34,053 nucleotides of DNA, taken from Sedimentisphaerales bacterium. GTDB lineage: Bacteria; Planctomycetota; Phycisphaerae; Sedimentisphaerales; Anaerohalosphaeraceae. The first letter of the stretch is position 1, and each line of letters opens with the position of its first letter. A model generated the notes under the pieces. It was not told the DNA's origin. It was given only the letters and a program-made list of their open reading frames with translations, and did not search any database. Location of the stretch: the NCBI GenBank assembly GCA_016935635.1, contig JAFGQP010000285.1, positions 1 to 34,053 on the forward strand, read 5' to 3'. Positions 1-8,590 of the stretch are shown one piece after another. Made by a program: the position numbers and the translations under genes.

Positions 1-335
1 AATTTCCAATTCTTGTTTAGGATTTCGAGCTTCGGATTTCGGATTTTCTCCTTGTATCCCTGTATCCCTGCATCCTTATATTCTTGTTTCCCACCAAACA
101 AACCCAATTTTATACCCTCATATCCCTCGGTGCCCTCTGTGGCAAAAAACATGATTCTGCAAAACAAACCCAATTTCACCATTTTTGACCTGAAAACAAG
201 GATCTCCGCACAAAACAAAGCCAATTTCCAATTCTTGTATCCTGGTATCCTTGAATCCTTATATTCTTGTTTTTTTGCCAAACGAACCCAATCCCGCTGT
301 TGCTTTCCCCTGCATAAAGCCGTACAATCATTGTT
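1..335. repeat. Degenerate intergenic repeat cluster
   Basis: This A/T-rich stretch has no convincing gene. A 39-bp block at 51-89 recurs at 234-272 with 35 of 39 bases identical. The 15 bases at 1-15 recur exactly at 223-237. A shorter unit of the form 'caaa(a)caaacccaattt' appears at about 93-110, 159-176 and, with changes, at 210-228 and 278-292. Translated, the units read 'NKPNF' and 'YPCIPASLYSCF', a pattern I associate with intergenic repeats of planctomycete genomes (recalled, not searched). The ORF calls here (13-378, 251-541) are repeat translations rather than genes. Confidence 0.7.
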
Positions 336-341
336 TTGTTT

Positions 342-1004
342 ATGGCAAAAAAAGTACAACAATCAGATCAATTGGTAATCCGGGACTGCGGCTTGGCCGG
401 ATATGGCCAGATTTTGTCCGTCCAGCAGGAGCTGCTCGCAGCCCGCCAGGAGGACTCGGTCCCAAATACGATCCTTGTGGTCGAACATCATCCGGTCATC
501 ACCCTGGGGGCACGGAAAAGCGAGAACAAGCTCCGAGTTGACGAGGCAGCATTGCGGGCAAAGGGCATCGAGATTATCACCATCGGCCGCGGCGGCGGCA
601 CCACCGCCCACAATCCCGGCCAGCTTGTCATCTACCCCATCGTCAAACTCAAGAGCCTCAAAATTGACGTCACTGAATTCGTCCGTCAAATCGAGCAGCT
701 CGGCCTGGAGCTGCTGTCCCAACTGGGCGTAACAGCTGACCGCAAAAAAGGCCTGCCCGGCCTGTGGGTCGGCGACGACAAGATTGCCTCCGTCGGTGTT
801 CAGATCAAAAAATGGGTCACGATGCACGGCATCGCCATCAATATCCAGAACGACCTGTCGATTTTCGATTCGATTGTCCCCTGCGGGCTGGACGGCGTAA
901 CTATGACCTCGGCCGCTCGACTGACCGGAAGACAGTACGACATGAATATGATTCACCAGGCGGCTGCACAGCTTTGCCTTAACTTTTTTTCAGAGGAACC
1001 TTAA
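342..1004 (+). CDS. lipB: Octanoyltransferase LipB (lipoate biosynthesis)
   Basis: LipB transfers the octanoyl group from octanoyl-ACP to lipoyl-domain lysines of 2-oxoacid dehydrogenases and the glycine cleavage H protein, acting in the cytoplasm. The family signature appears as RGGGTTAHNPGQLVIYP (about 85-101 of the ORF-track protein), a variant of RGGxxTxHGPGQ. The catalytic Lys is in DDKIASVG (K149) and the catalytic Cys in IVPCGL (C183); the MHGIAINI segment also matches the family. Length is normal at about 220 residues. The track starts at a TTG at 336; I prefer the ATG at 342, two codons in, though neither has a clear SD. lipA follows after three bases, so the pair should be co-transcribed and act in sequence. 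Confidence 0.95.
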   Translation: MAKKVQQSDQLVIRDCGLAGYGQILSVQQELLAARQEDSVPNTILVVEHHPVITLGARKSENKLRVDEAALRAKGIEIITIGRGGGTTAHNPGQLVIYPIVKLKSLKIDVTEFVRQIEQLGLELLSQLGVTADRKKGLPGLWVGDDKIASVGVQIKKWVTMHGIAINIQNDLSIFDSIVPCGLDGVTMTSAARLTGRQYDMNMIHQAAAQLCLNFFSEEP

Positions 1005-1007
1005 GAC

Positions 1008-1859
1008 ATGGAACCCAAACGCAGACTTCCCGAATGGCTTAAACGCCGCATCGGCTCCGGCGAGACCTTTCAGCATACGCACCACACCCTCAACACGCTG
1101 GGGCTGGAGACCATCTGCACCCACGCCAACTGCCCCAATCGCGGGGATTGCTGGAGTCGCGGGACGGCCACCGTCTTAATCCTCGGCGATGTCTGCACGC
1201 GCAACTGCAAATTCTGCTCGGTCGGCCACGGCATACCCAAACCCGTCGATCCCACGGAGCCGGGCCGTGTTGCTGCGATGGCTGTGGAAATGAAGCTGCG
1301 ATTCCTGGTGATTACCAGTGTGGATCGCGATGACCTGCCCGATGCCGGTGCGGGGCATTTCCGGGATGTCATTCAGGCCTGCCGGACCGCCAGCCCTGAA
1401 CTAAGGTTTGAATTACTCGTGCCGGATTTTCGCGACTGTCAGGACAAGGCTCTGGATATCCTCGACCCGGCCCGTCCTTTTATTTTCGGCCACAATATCG
1501 AAACCGTCCCCGCCTTGTACCCCATTGTCCGGCCTGGCGGAGACTACCGGCGGTCCCTGATTCTGCTGGAAAAGGCCCACACCCGCTGGGCCGATACCCA
1601 GACCAAATCCTCCATGATGCTGGGGCTGGGCGAAACCGATTCGCAAATCCTGGATGTCCTCAAAGATCTCCGCAGCGTCGGCTGCAGCCGGGTTGCCATT
1701 GGACAGTATCTCAAACCCGACAAAAACTCACTGGATGTTGTCGACTACGTTCATCCGGATAAATTTGATTATTGGGCGCAAACTGCAAAAGACCTGGGCT
1801 TCGCCTGGGTCCAAAGCTCCCCCTTTACCCGCAGTTCTTACCACGCAGAACAGGAATAA
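1008..1859 (+). CDS. lipA: Lipoyl synthase LipA (radical SAM)
   Basis: LipA inserts two sulfurs into the protein-bound octanoyl chain made by LipB, using two 4Fe-4S clusters. The auxiliary-cluster motif CX4CX5C is C37, C42, C48 (CTHANCPNRGDC). The radical-SAM motif CX3CX2C is C63, C67, C70 (CTRNCKFC). The C-terminal RSSYHAEQ matches the conserved RSSYxA motif whose Ser ligates the auxiliary cluster. The 283-residue length is typical. The start is the ATG three bases after the lipB stop, with AGAGGA at 992-997 as SD inside the end of lipB. No clear terminator follows before the next gene. Confidence 0.97.
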   Translation: MEPKRRLPEWLKRRIGSGETFQHTHHTLNTLGLETICTHANCPNRGDCWSRGTATVLILGDVCTRNCKFCSVGHGIPKPVDPTEPGRVAAMAVEMKLRFLVITSVDRDDLPDAGAGHFRDVIQACRTASPELRFELLVPDFRDCQDKALDILDPARPFIFGHNIETVPALYPIVRPGGDYRRSLILLEKAHTRWADTQTKSSMMLGLGETDSQILDVLKDLRSVGCSRVAIGQYLKPDKNSLDVVDYVHPDKFDYWAQTAKDLGFAWVQSSPFTRSSYHAEQE

Positions 1860-1912
1860 TACACGATTTATTTCATCTTGTATGTTATTACACCTGCCTT
1901 GCCTGTTTTTAT

Positions 1913-1941
1913 CGGACATTTTGCAAACCACTTTTTATAAT
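1913..1941 (+). promoter_or_regulatory. Candidate sigma70-type promoter for the PilX/GspK-like cassette
   Basis: A perfect TATAAT lies at 1936-1941, with CGGACA (4 of 6 to TTGACA) at 1913-1918 and a 17-base spacer. Initiation near 1948 would give a leader of about 45 bases before the gene at 1994. The -35 box is weak, so this is tentative. Confidence 0.35.
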
Positions 1942-1993
1942 ACATATTTTATTCAACGGTCACCCGTATTGTTACTGATGTCAGGGGGTTATT

Positions 1994-3370
1994 ATGACTA
2001 CTCGAAAAATGTACTCGCGTCGCGGCGTTGCGTTATTGGCCGCGTTATTGTTCCTGGCGGTGTTTTGTGCCTTATCGGTCGGGTTTTTAAGCCTGTCCAG
2101 CGCCAATACCCAGATTGCTCGCAATCACAGCCTCGGCAATGGTGCCTTTACCAGTGCCCAGTCGGGCTACGAGGTTGTCCGCTATCTAATGGATGGCATC
2201 CAGATTTATGGCACACATCCTGCCGGGACGGTGTATGAGGTTTATCAGCAGCTTCAAAGCCGCATCAGCAGCTATGGCATGAGCTGCATCCAGGCCGGCT
2301 ATGATTTATCCACCGATACCATCTCTGTATCCAATGTGCCCCTGGCAGCCAGCGGTAAATCCTTCAATTTTACGATCTCAGGGGATGATGCCGATTCAAA
2401 TCTGTTTCATACGACAGTTACCGGCACCAATGGGGATATCAGCAGACGAATCTCTGTCAACTATCAACTGGCTACCCGAGGTCATACTGTCTTTGATTTC
2501 GGCATTGCCACCAAAGGCCCCCTGCTGATGAGCGGTCAAACTTCGGTCACTGCTGCGAACATCGCCGTGGAATCCGATGTGTTCATTGACGCTGTGACCA
2601 CGGGCGACACTTTTTCCATCAGCAATCAGGCCCTGGTCCAGGGCAATGTGCATATTGTCAATCCCTATGCCTCTTATACCATCGGCACCAAATCCAGCGT
2701 GGGCGGCGCCACCGGCGAAGAGGCCGAAGATCATGTGTATCTTGGTGCCGATCCTGTCGATTTTCCTACGGCTAATCCTCAGTATTTTCAAAAATTTGCC
2801 ACAGGCCCCATCATTGACAACACAAATGTAAATGATTATAGCGTTCTCGAAAACGCAGTGATAGCGGCAGGAACCAATCCCACTTTTGCCAGTGATATGG
2901 TGATCAAGGGCGTATTGTATGTTGAACAGCCCAATACGGTTAAATTCTCCGCCAAGACCACGGTTCAGGGGATTATTGCCGCGGATTCGCAGGCCGGGGT
3001 TATCGATACCGCCAACAGCCTCCAGTTTACCGGGCAGGTAGTCTGCGAGGATGTGTCCACATTGGAAGGATCTCAATTTGACGCCATACGTGGAGAAACC
3101 GGCACGTTCTTAATGGCTCCTGGCTTCTTTGCCGACTTCACCGGACAGGCCAATGTTATCAACGGCGTCATGGCCGTAGGCGGTATTCGCTTTACAGGGG
3201 ATGCCGGCGGCACCATCAACGGCTCGATCATCAATTACTCACCCATGCCCGTAACTCTGCAGGGGCAGAGCGAATTGCTGTTCAACCGTTCCGGAACGTC
3301 CCAGAATCCCGCAGGTTTCGTGCCTGTCATGACGGTTTCGATCGATCAATCCTCTTATTCAGAGATATAA
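1994..3370 (+). CDS. PilX/GspK-like membrane-anchored envelope protein, copy 1
   Basis: 458 residues. The N-terminus is a short basic leader (MTTRKMYSRRG) followed by one hydrophobic helix at about 12-36. This resembles the type IV pilin-like leader of PilX and GspK proteins, with likely prepilin-peptidase cleavage after G11. Position 5 of the mature form is Ala, not the Glu of major pilins; GspK-type minor pseudopilins also lack that Glu. The remaining roughly 400 residues are Gly/Thr/Ser/Asn-rich and beta-strand-like, and I do not recognise a domain; parts (GVMAVGGIRFTG, INGSIINYS) look like short-rung beta-helix as in bactofilin-like proteins. SD AGGGGG at 1983-1988 supports the start. A paralogue follows 106 bases downstream. 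A role as minor pseudopilin or surface protein is inferred. Confidence 0.75.
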   Translation: MTTRKMYSRRGVALLAALLFLAVFCALSVGFLSLSSANTQIARNHSLGNGAFTSAQSGYEVVRYLMDGIQIYGTHPAGTVYEVYQQLQSRISSYGMSCIQAGYDLSTDTISVSNVPLAASGKSFNFTISGDDADSNLFHTTVTGTNGDISRRISVNYQLATRGHTVFDFGIATKGPLLMSGQTSVTAANIAVESDVFIDAVTTGDTFSISNQALVQGNVHIVNPYASYTIGTKSSVGGATGEEAEDHVYLGADPVDFPTANPQYFQKFATGPIIDNTNVNDYSVLENAVIAAGTNPTFASDMVIKGVLYVEQPNTVKFSAKTTVQGIIAADSQAGVIDTANSLQFTGQVVCEDVSTLEGSQFDAIRGETGTFLMAPGFFADFTGQANVINGVMAVGGIRFTGDAGGTINGSIINYSPMPVTLQGQSELLFNRSGTSQNPAGFVPVMTVSIDQSSYSEI

Positions 3371-3476
3371 CCCACTGTAAATAATTTCAGAACCCCCCTT
3401 GCTTTGTGCTGCAACATTTGCCATATTTTCTTTAGAGAAGTTGAGAATTAAAAAGTTCGTTTCGGGGGGAATTCAA

Positions 3477-5141
3477 ATGAAACGGTTTTTGCACCCAGGA
3501 CATCAGCATCACCGCGGCATCGCCTTAATTGCGGCGATGATATTTCTGGCCATCTTTGCATCGCTGTCGGTGGGCTTTTTAAGCCTGAGCTCAGCCAACA
3601 CGCAGATGGCTGCCAATCACAAGGCCGGCAATAACGCACTGAATGCGGCCCTGTCAGGGCTGGATTGTGCACTCTATGTCGCACAAAAGGCCTCGACCAC
3701 CAATCCATTGAAGACCGGATATAATTACGTCTCGACGACTGAAGCCGATACGATGTGGTCCAAGCTGTGCACACAACTGCAGACGGTCAAGCTGGGAAAT
3801 GTGACCGTTCCCAGCGCCATCGCATTTACGGACGCCGGCGGTACCGGAATGCGCATCCGGACACCTGCATATATTCCCTGTCAGAGCGGCGGAGCCTTTC
3901 AAATCAGTTTCTCGCGCTATTCCAGCGATCCCAAAGCGGTTATCATTCAGGTCACCGGTGCCGACGGTGGAGTCACCCGGGCACTGAAGCTTAACCTGAG
4001 CATCACCAAAGATGCCACAGTCATGAACTATGCCCTGGCCGGTCGCGGACGCATGTGGATTACCGGCGACACCACCATTCACGGCAGCATCTACAGTTCA
4101 TGGGACCGGGCTTCCATATCACCTTTCAATATGACTCCCGATTCGAGCGTCGAAGGAACCATTAATACCGTGTTGTCCAAAGATACTGTCATGGCCCAGT
4201 CGTATCAGCTTGAGACCCTGGACAGTGACGGCAATCCCATGTTCGATGCCGACGGAAACCGGATTTATACCTCAGCCGACGAAATCCAGGGAGACCACCA
4301 GGGCATTAACTACGGGGTTCCCGACCAGAGCAACATTCCCGGGCTGAGTATTGGCGATTATAATACATCGATGTACAAAAACGCGATTCCCGCCACCACC
4401 GTCTCAGCAACCGGCTCACTGGTGGCCAATGGCAAGATTTCGACTAGCGGCATCACGAAGGTCCGCGAATATTTTCCTCATGCGGCGGGCAACTACAGTC
4501 AGCCTGCCAGCAGCGGCAGCCGAACACTGGATCGCTATAAATATGAAAACAAGACATTTCGCAATGTCGTTCTCAACAGCAATAACAATGCATTATTCAA
4601 AAACTGCACGTTCGAAGAAGTGCTGTATGTGGACTGTTCGACCAGCACCAGCAGTTATTACAACAATGTGCGGTTTGAAAACTGCACGTTCAACGGGGTT
4701 ATCATCACCAATACTCCCAGCAGTCTGAACTGGCAGGCCAACTGCCTGTACTTCACCGGGACGGCGACGTTCCAGAATAATTCTTCGATTCCCGAAGCAA
4801 CGATTCTGGCACCCCACTTCAACGTCAACCTGGGCAATACCAACCCCAACACCGGCGACAACAACCTCCTGACAGGAGCCATTGTCGGCGGGATTGTGGA
4901 CGTGCGAGGCAATGCGCAGATTTACGGCACGATTATCTCTATGGCGGACACCACGAACTATACCTCGGGTTATGTGACCAACATCGGCGCCACGCTCAAT
5001 GACGGCGGTTCGGAAACGACCGAAGCCGGAGATATTGGAACCATCGAAATCACCCCCGCGGCCGACAACATGCTGCCCAGCGGGATTACCAGCCCTGTGA
5101 TATTGAAACCACAAGCCAATTCCTATCAGGAATGCATTTAA
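3477..5141 (+). CDS. PilX/GspK-like membrane-anchored envelope protein, copy 2
   Basis: 554 residues from the ATG at 3477. I chose this over the track start at 3399 because a strong SD (GGGGGGA, 3464-3470) precedes it and the extra 26 residues are not leader-like. The leader (MKRFLHPGHQHHRG) and hydrophobic helix (about 15-36) parallel copy 1, and the segment LSVGFLSLSSANTQ is identical in both, showing tandem duplication. The mature form again lacks Glu5. The rest is beta-rich; a segment around FENCTFEEVLYVDCS and FENCTFNGVII has beta-helix-like rungs, and the C-terminal part reads like a second short beta-helix (GAIVGGIVDVRGNAQIYGTIIS). It probably shares an operon with copy 1 and the following small gene. 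Molecular function is unknown. Confidence 0.75.
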   Translation: MKRFLHPGHQHHRGIALIAAMIFLAIFASLSVGFLSLSSANTQMAANHKAGNNALNAALSGLDCALYVAQKASTTNPLKTGYNYVSTTEADTMWSKLCTQLQTVKLGNVTVPSAIAFTDAGGTGMRIRTPAYIPCQSGGAFQISFSRYSSDPKAVIIQVTGADGGVTRALKLNLSITKDATVMNYALAGRGRMWITGDTTIHGSIYSSWDRASISPFNMTPDSSVEGTINTVLSKDTVMAQSYQLETLDSDGNPMFDADGNRIYTSADEIQGDHQGINYGVPDQSNIPGLSIGDYNTSMYKNAIPATTVSATGSLVANGKISTSGITKVREYFPHAAGNYSQPASSGSRTLDRYKYENKTFRNVVLNSNNNALFKNCTFEEVLYVDCSTSTSSYYNNVRFENCTFNGVIITNTPSSLNWQANCLYFTGTATFQNNSSIPEATILAPHFNVNLGNTNPNTGDNNLLTGAIVGGIVDVRGNAQIYGTIISMADTTNYTSGYVTNIGATLNDGGSETTEAGDIGTIEITPAADNMLPSGITSPVILKPQANSYQECI

Positions 5142-5167
5142 CCGATTTTAATCGAAAGGGGATGTCT

Positions 5168-5362
5168 ATGAAACGTATGATGATTGCACTGCTTTTACTG
5201 GTTTGTATTGTGATGATTCAGGGCAGCGTGTTTGCCCAAAGCCTTGCGTATGATACCGGTACGGCCGCCCTGACCGACGGCGATGACGGCGGAACAGTCG
5301 TCGAAGAGCCTTCCGACGGTGACGGCGGCGACAGTTCTTCCGGTGAAGGGGGTAACGAGTAG
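5168..5362 (+). CDS. Small exported acidic protein, unknown function
   Basis: 64 residues from the ATG at 5168. AAAGGGG at 5155-5161 is well spaced for this start but too close to the upstream ATG at 5162. The first 22 or so residues form a signal peptide (MKRMMIALLLLVCIVMIQGSVFAQ, split by a likely cut after VFA). The mature part is about 40 residues of low-complexity Asp/Glu/Gly/Ser sequence (DGDDGG, DGDGGDSSSGEGG) with no Cys and no recognisable fold. It follows the second PilX/GspK-like gene by 26 bases and sits just before the terminator, so it is probably the last gene of that operon. It could be a secreted linker-like or ion-binding peptide; nothing here decides this. Confidence 0.65.
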   Translation: MKRMMIALLLLVCIVMIQGSVFAQSLAYDTGTAALTDGDDGGTVVEEPSDGDGGDSSSGEGGNE

Positions 5363-5385
5363 GGAGTTAACTCCTTTTCTGATAG

Positions 5386-5424
5386 GGCCGTCTGCGATTA
5401 CACCTTCCGGACGGCCTTTTTTTT
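5386..5424 (+). terminator. Rho-independent terminator after the PilX/GspK-like operon
   Basis: GGCCGTC (5386-5392) pairs with GACGGCC (5410-5416), with a G-T and a G-C pair extending the stem inward, followed by eight T (5417-5424). The T-run is on the + strand only, so it serves the rightward operon and not the convergent dehydrogenase gene. A separate 12-base perfect palindrome (GGAGTTAACTCC, 5363-5374) lies directly behind the stop codon. Confidence 0.85.
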
Positions 5425-5438
5425 GCGCTGAAGACGGA

Positions 5439-6323
5439 TTAGGTTTTGTCCGCACCCAGAGACAGGATGACTTCATAGAGCGCCTGAGTGCCATCGGAGC
5501 CGCGGCCCCGGGCAGCCAGGACACCCAGCAGTTCTGCGGCCAGCGCCGTTCCCGGCAGAGGCTGGCCGATGTTGCGGGCGGTTTCCTGGACCAGACGCAA
5601 ATCCTTTAACTGCAAATCGACCTTAAACGCCGGGGCAAAATCTCCTGCCAGAATTTTGGGCCCGAGATTCACCAGAGAACGGCTGGAGGCGGCACCTGCG
5701 GAGGTGGCGGCCATGGTGGTTTCCAGATTCAGCCCCGCCCGTTTGGCAAAAGCCAGCCCTTCGGCAATACTCATAATCGTATGAATGACCATGACCTGAT
5801 TGACCAGCTTGGTGGTCTGGCCGGAGCCGACCGGGCCGCACCAGGTAATGGCGGTGCCCATGGCATTCAGAACCGGGCGAATGGTGTCCACAGTCTCCTG
5901 CGGGCCGCCAATCATAATCGACAGTTTGGCTTCAATGGCACCTTTTTCTCCACCGCTGACGGGGGCATCCAGCAGGGTAATGCCTCTGCCCGACAATTGC
6001 TCTGCCATGCGGACCGTGGCGTCAGGGCTGATGGTGGAATGGTCCACACAGACAGCACCGGGCTTTGCGGATTGAATCACGCCGTCGGAACCCAGCAGGA
6101 CTTCTTCCACATCGGGGGTGTCGGGCAGACAGGTAAAAATGATGTCAGCGTTGTCGGCAGCCCGGGCGGGACTGTCGGCCCAGACGGCGCCGGCGGCCAG
6201 AACCTCGGCAGCCTTTGACTTGGTGCGGGTATGGACCGTGACCGGGTGACCTGCTTTGAGCAAATTCAGGGTCATCGGGGCGCCCATAATCCCCATGCCG
6301 ATAAAAGCCAGCTGCTGTGCCAT
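5439..6323 (-). CDS. NAD(P)-dependent beta-hydroxyacid dehydrogenase (3-HIBADH / tartronate semialdehyde reductase family)
   Basis: 294 residues from the ATG at 6323; the track extends 25 residues upstream into the preceding gene, which does not fit the family. The Rossmann motif GMGIMG is at residues 9-14. The substrate-binding signature DAPVSGGEKGA is at 119-129, and the catalytic Lys is K172 in GSGQTTKLVNQ, with N175 also conserved. KDLRL near the C-terminus is typical of the family, as is the length. It starts four bases after the stop of the membrane-protein gene, so it is the third gene of the hemL operon. The exact substrate (2-hydroxy-3-oxopropionate, 3-hydroxyisobutyrate, succinic semialdehyde and others) cannot be read from sequence alone. 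Confidence 0.9.
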   Translation of the reverse strand: MAQQLAFIGMGIMGAPMTLNLLKAGHPVTVHTRTKSKAAEVLAAGAVWADSPARAADNADIIFTCLPDTPDVEEVLLGSDGVIQSAKPGAVCVDHSTISPDATVRMAEQLSGRGITLLDAPVSGGEKGAIEAKLSIMIGGPQETVDTIRPVLNAMGTAITWCGPVGSGQTTKLVNQVMVIHTIMSIAEGLAFAKRAGLNLETTMAATSAGAASSRSLVNLGPKILAGDFAPAFKVDLQLKDLRLVQETARNIGQPLPGTALAAELLGVLAARGRGSDGTQALYEVILSLGADKT

Positions 6324-6327
6324 CGGA

Positions 6328-7209
6328 TTAACGCACCAAACCCAGACGGCGAAGGGTTGCTTTGGCCCATTTTCCGGCACGAATCTGCGACCAGACAAAC
6401 AGCCACACCACCACCAGCCAAAGCGCGACGAATCGCAAATAGCACATCACCAGCCAGAAGGTGGATAATTTTGCCTTGGCACTCCATCGGCACAATAATT
6501 CCGTCGGCTGATAGATCGCCCCGGTCACCACACCGGGCAGCAGCACCTGCCAGGGCAGCAGAATGACCAGTGCAAACAGTGAAATAAAGAATGCCCGGCT
6601 GATATGATTGATGCCGCCAAGTCTTCCGGTCAGCGAAATTTTCAGGCTCATCAGCAGCATCAGGCAGTACATTGTCGCTGCAATCACGAGGATAAAATTG
6701 CAGGCCTTAACGATCATCGTCACTGTATCACAGGACGGATGGACGCGGAAAATCCCGGGCAGACTCTCATCTTCGACCGGCTGCTGAGACTGAGCCAGAG
6801 GCTCTTCCGCCACGGCTTGTGCCGGGGTCTGTTCGACCGTTTCGGCGCCGATAGAATCAGAAGACAGGTTCTGGTCGGGAGCATCCAGCTGGGATTCGAC
6901 CAGGGCCGATATCTGGCTGGCGGCCTGAGCAACTTCCGACTGGACTGTTTCTTTTTCGGCGTCGGCATTGACCATGGTATTGCCGGTCTTTGAGGCTTCA
7001 GATGTCTGCGAAGAACTGCCGCAGCAGGCCAGGCTGGATTTATCGATCCGGCCGGCGCGTTCCAGCCAGAACACGATGCCGGTAATAATTAAGCAGAGCA
7101 TAATCACAGCAAACAGAAAATTTTTCATGGATCGAATGGCGCCGATGGCTTCGAGGCAATCGGTCGTATCAATCAAATCGGGAGCTTTCTGCTGTTTATT
7201 TTCTTCCAT
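6328..7209 (-). CDS. Unknown four-helix membrane protein in the hemL operon
   Basis: 293 residues, not recognised. Hydrophobic helices are at about 31-49, 168-190, 205-228 and 250-273. Between the first and second is an acidic Ser/Glu/Gln/Ala-rich region (about 60-160) without predicted structure, which may sit outside the membrane. A CC pair (62-63) follows helix 1, and further Cys are at about 160 and 170. The C-terminus is basic (RAGKWAKATLRRLG). The start has AGGAG (7218-7222 on the complementary strand) with 8-base spacing and lies 14 bases after the hemL stop; the dehydrogenase follows after four bases. Co-transcription with hemL is likely, but no functional link follows from the protein itself. 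Confidence 0.75.
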   Translation of the reverse strand: MEENKQQKAPDLIDTTDCLEAIGAIRSMKNFLFAVIMLCLIITGIVFWLERAGRIDKSSLACCGSSSQTSEASKTGNTMVNADAEKETVQSEVAQAASQISALVESQLDAPDQNLSSDSIGAETVEQTPAQAVAEEPLAQSQQPVEDESLPGIFRVHPSCDTVTMIVKACNFILVIAATMYCLMLLMSLKISLTGRLGGINHISRAFFISLFALVILLPWQVLLPGVVTGAIYQPTELLCRWSAKAKLSTFWLVMCYLRFVALWLVVVWLFVWSQIRAGKWAKATLRRLGLVR

Positions 7210-7223
7210 ATAAAGGTCTCCTG

Positions 7224-8534
7224 TCAGAGAATTTTTCGGAATGCATTATAGGCGGCGCTGACTGTTTTTTCAATATCTTCTGTCGTGTGGGCCAGCGAGA
7301 CAAACATCGCCTCGAAGGCGCTGGGGGCCAGGTAAATACCCTGCTGGAGCATGGCCGCGAAAAAGGCTTTGAAGCGGGGCATATTACAGGCTTTGACATC
7401 ATCAAAATTCTGTACGGGCCGGTCGGTGAAGAAGCAGGTCATGATGGAGCCAACGCGGTTGATGGTCACGGGTATGGCAGCCTTGCGGGCGGCATCGGCC
7501 AGGCCTTCAGCTAACGCCGCTGCGGATTGCTCCAGCTTCTGGTAGCAGGCGGGGTCCTGGAGGAGATTCAGTGATGGATTGGCAGCGGCTACGGCCAAAG
7601 GATTGCCGCTAAGGGTACCGGCCTGATACACCGGGCCCAGCGGGGCAAGCATATCCATGATATCCTGTCTGCCGCCAACGGCGGCACAGGGCAGCCCCCC
7701 GCCGACGATCTTGCCCAGGCAGGTCAGGTCGGGCTGGATGCCGTAAAGCTGCTGGGCACCGCCGAAAGCGACGCGAAACCCGGTGATGACTTCATCGAAG
7801 ACCAGCACGGCATTCTGTTCGGAGCATAACTGCCGAATCTGCTGGAGGTAGCCGGGCTGCGGGAGGACGACACCCATATTGGCGGCGACTGGTTCTATCA
7901 GAACACCTGCGATCTGGCCCTGATGCTTTTTGAAGGCCAGCGTCAGGGTGTGTATGTCATTGTATGCGACGGTGACGGTCTTGGCGGCCAAATCCGCAGG
8001 AACGCCGGCACTGGAGGCGGTGGACAGTTCCGCAACGCCGGAGCCGGCCTTGACCAGCATACTGTCGCAGTGGCCGTGATAGCAGCCGATCATTTTAATG
8101 AGAATATCTTTGCCGGTATAGGCGCGGGCCAGGCGGGCGGCGGTCATGGCTGCTTCGGTTCCGCTGCTGACAAGACGGACTTTCTGGATGGATGGATAGG
8201 CCGAACAGATTCGCTGGGCCAGTTCGACTTCGCCTTCGGTGGGGGCACCGTAGGAGGTACCCAGTGCGGCGGCCTGCTGAACGGCAGAGACGACGGCCGG
8301 GTGGGCATGGCCCAGAATCATCGGGCCCCAGGAGCCGACGTAATCGATGTATTCGCTGCCGTCGATATCCCAGATTCGGCTGCCGCGGGCAGACCGGATA
8401 AAGACCGGGCAAAGCTGGACTTCGCGAAATGCCCGCACGGGAGAATTGACCCCGCCGGGGATGACCCGGAAGGCCCGTTCGTAGGCCAACTCCGAGCGCT
8501 TACAGCATCCTGGTTGTTTTGATTGTTCGCCCAT
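7224..8534 (-). CDS. hemL: Glutamate-1-semialdehyde 2,1-aminomutase HemL
   Basis: HemL converts glutamate-1-semialdehyde to 5-aminolevulinate in the C5 route to haem and other tetrapyrroles; it is a PLP enzyme of aminotransferase fold class I. Family motifs are clear: PGGVNSPVRAF (26-36), SSGTEAAMTAARLAR (123-137), YHGHCDS (152-158), FDEVITGFR (246-254), the PLP lysine K275 in LGKIVGGGLP, and AGTLSGNPLA. The 436-residue length is normal. The track start at 8651 adds 39 residues alien to the family, and a promoter-like element lies inside that extension, so I use the ATG at 8534. Next in the operon are a membrane protein and a dehydrogenase. Confidence 0.96.
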   Translation of the reverse strand: MGEQSKQPGCCKRSELAYERAFRVIPGGVNSPVRAFREVQLCPVFIRSARGSRIWDIDGSEYIDYVGSWGPMILGHAHPAVVSAVQQAAALGTSYGAPTEGEVELAQRICSAYPSIQKVRLVSSGTEAAMTAARLARAYTGKDILIKMIGCYHGHCDSMLVKAGSGVAELSTASSAGVPADLAAKTVTVAYNDIHTLTLAFKKHQGQIAGVLIEPVAANMGVVLPQPGYLQQIRQLCSEQNAVLVFDEVITGFRVAFGGAQQLYGIQPDLTCLGKIVGGGLPCAAVGGRQDIMDMLAPLGPVYQAGTLSGNPLAVAAANPSLNLLQDPACYQKLEQSAAALAEGLADAARKAAIPVTINRVGSIMTCFFTDRPVQNFDDVKACNMPRFKAFFAAMLQQGIYLAPSAFEAMFVSLAHTTEDIEKTVSAAYNAFRKIL

Positions 8535-8590
8535 TAATGTGGCTGAATCCTTAATACTATTCCTTTTGCGACCACGTATTAACGGGGCAA

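Noticed and set aside
13-378. 121-residue ORF at the left edge
   Set aside because: It translates intergenic repeat units and runs into lipB; not a gene.
363-956. Minus-strand ORF over lipB
   Set aside because: Antisense shadow; lipB has clear catalytic motifs.
1921-1941. TTGCAA as -35 for the TATAAT at 1936
   Set aside because: The spacer would be only nine bases.
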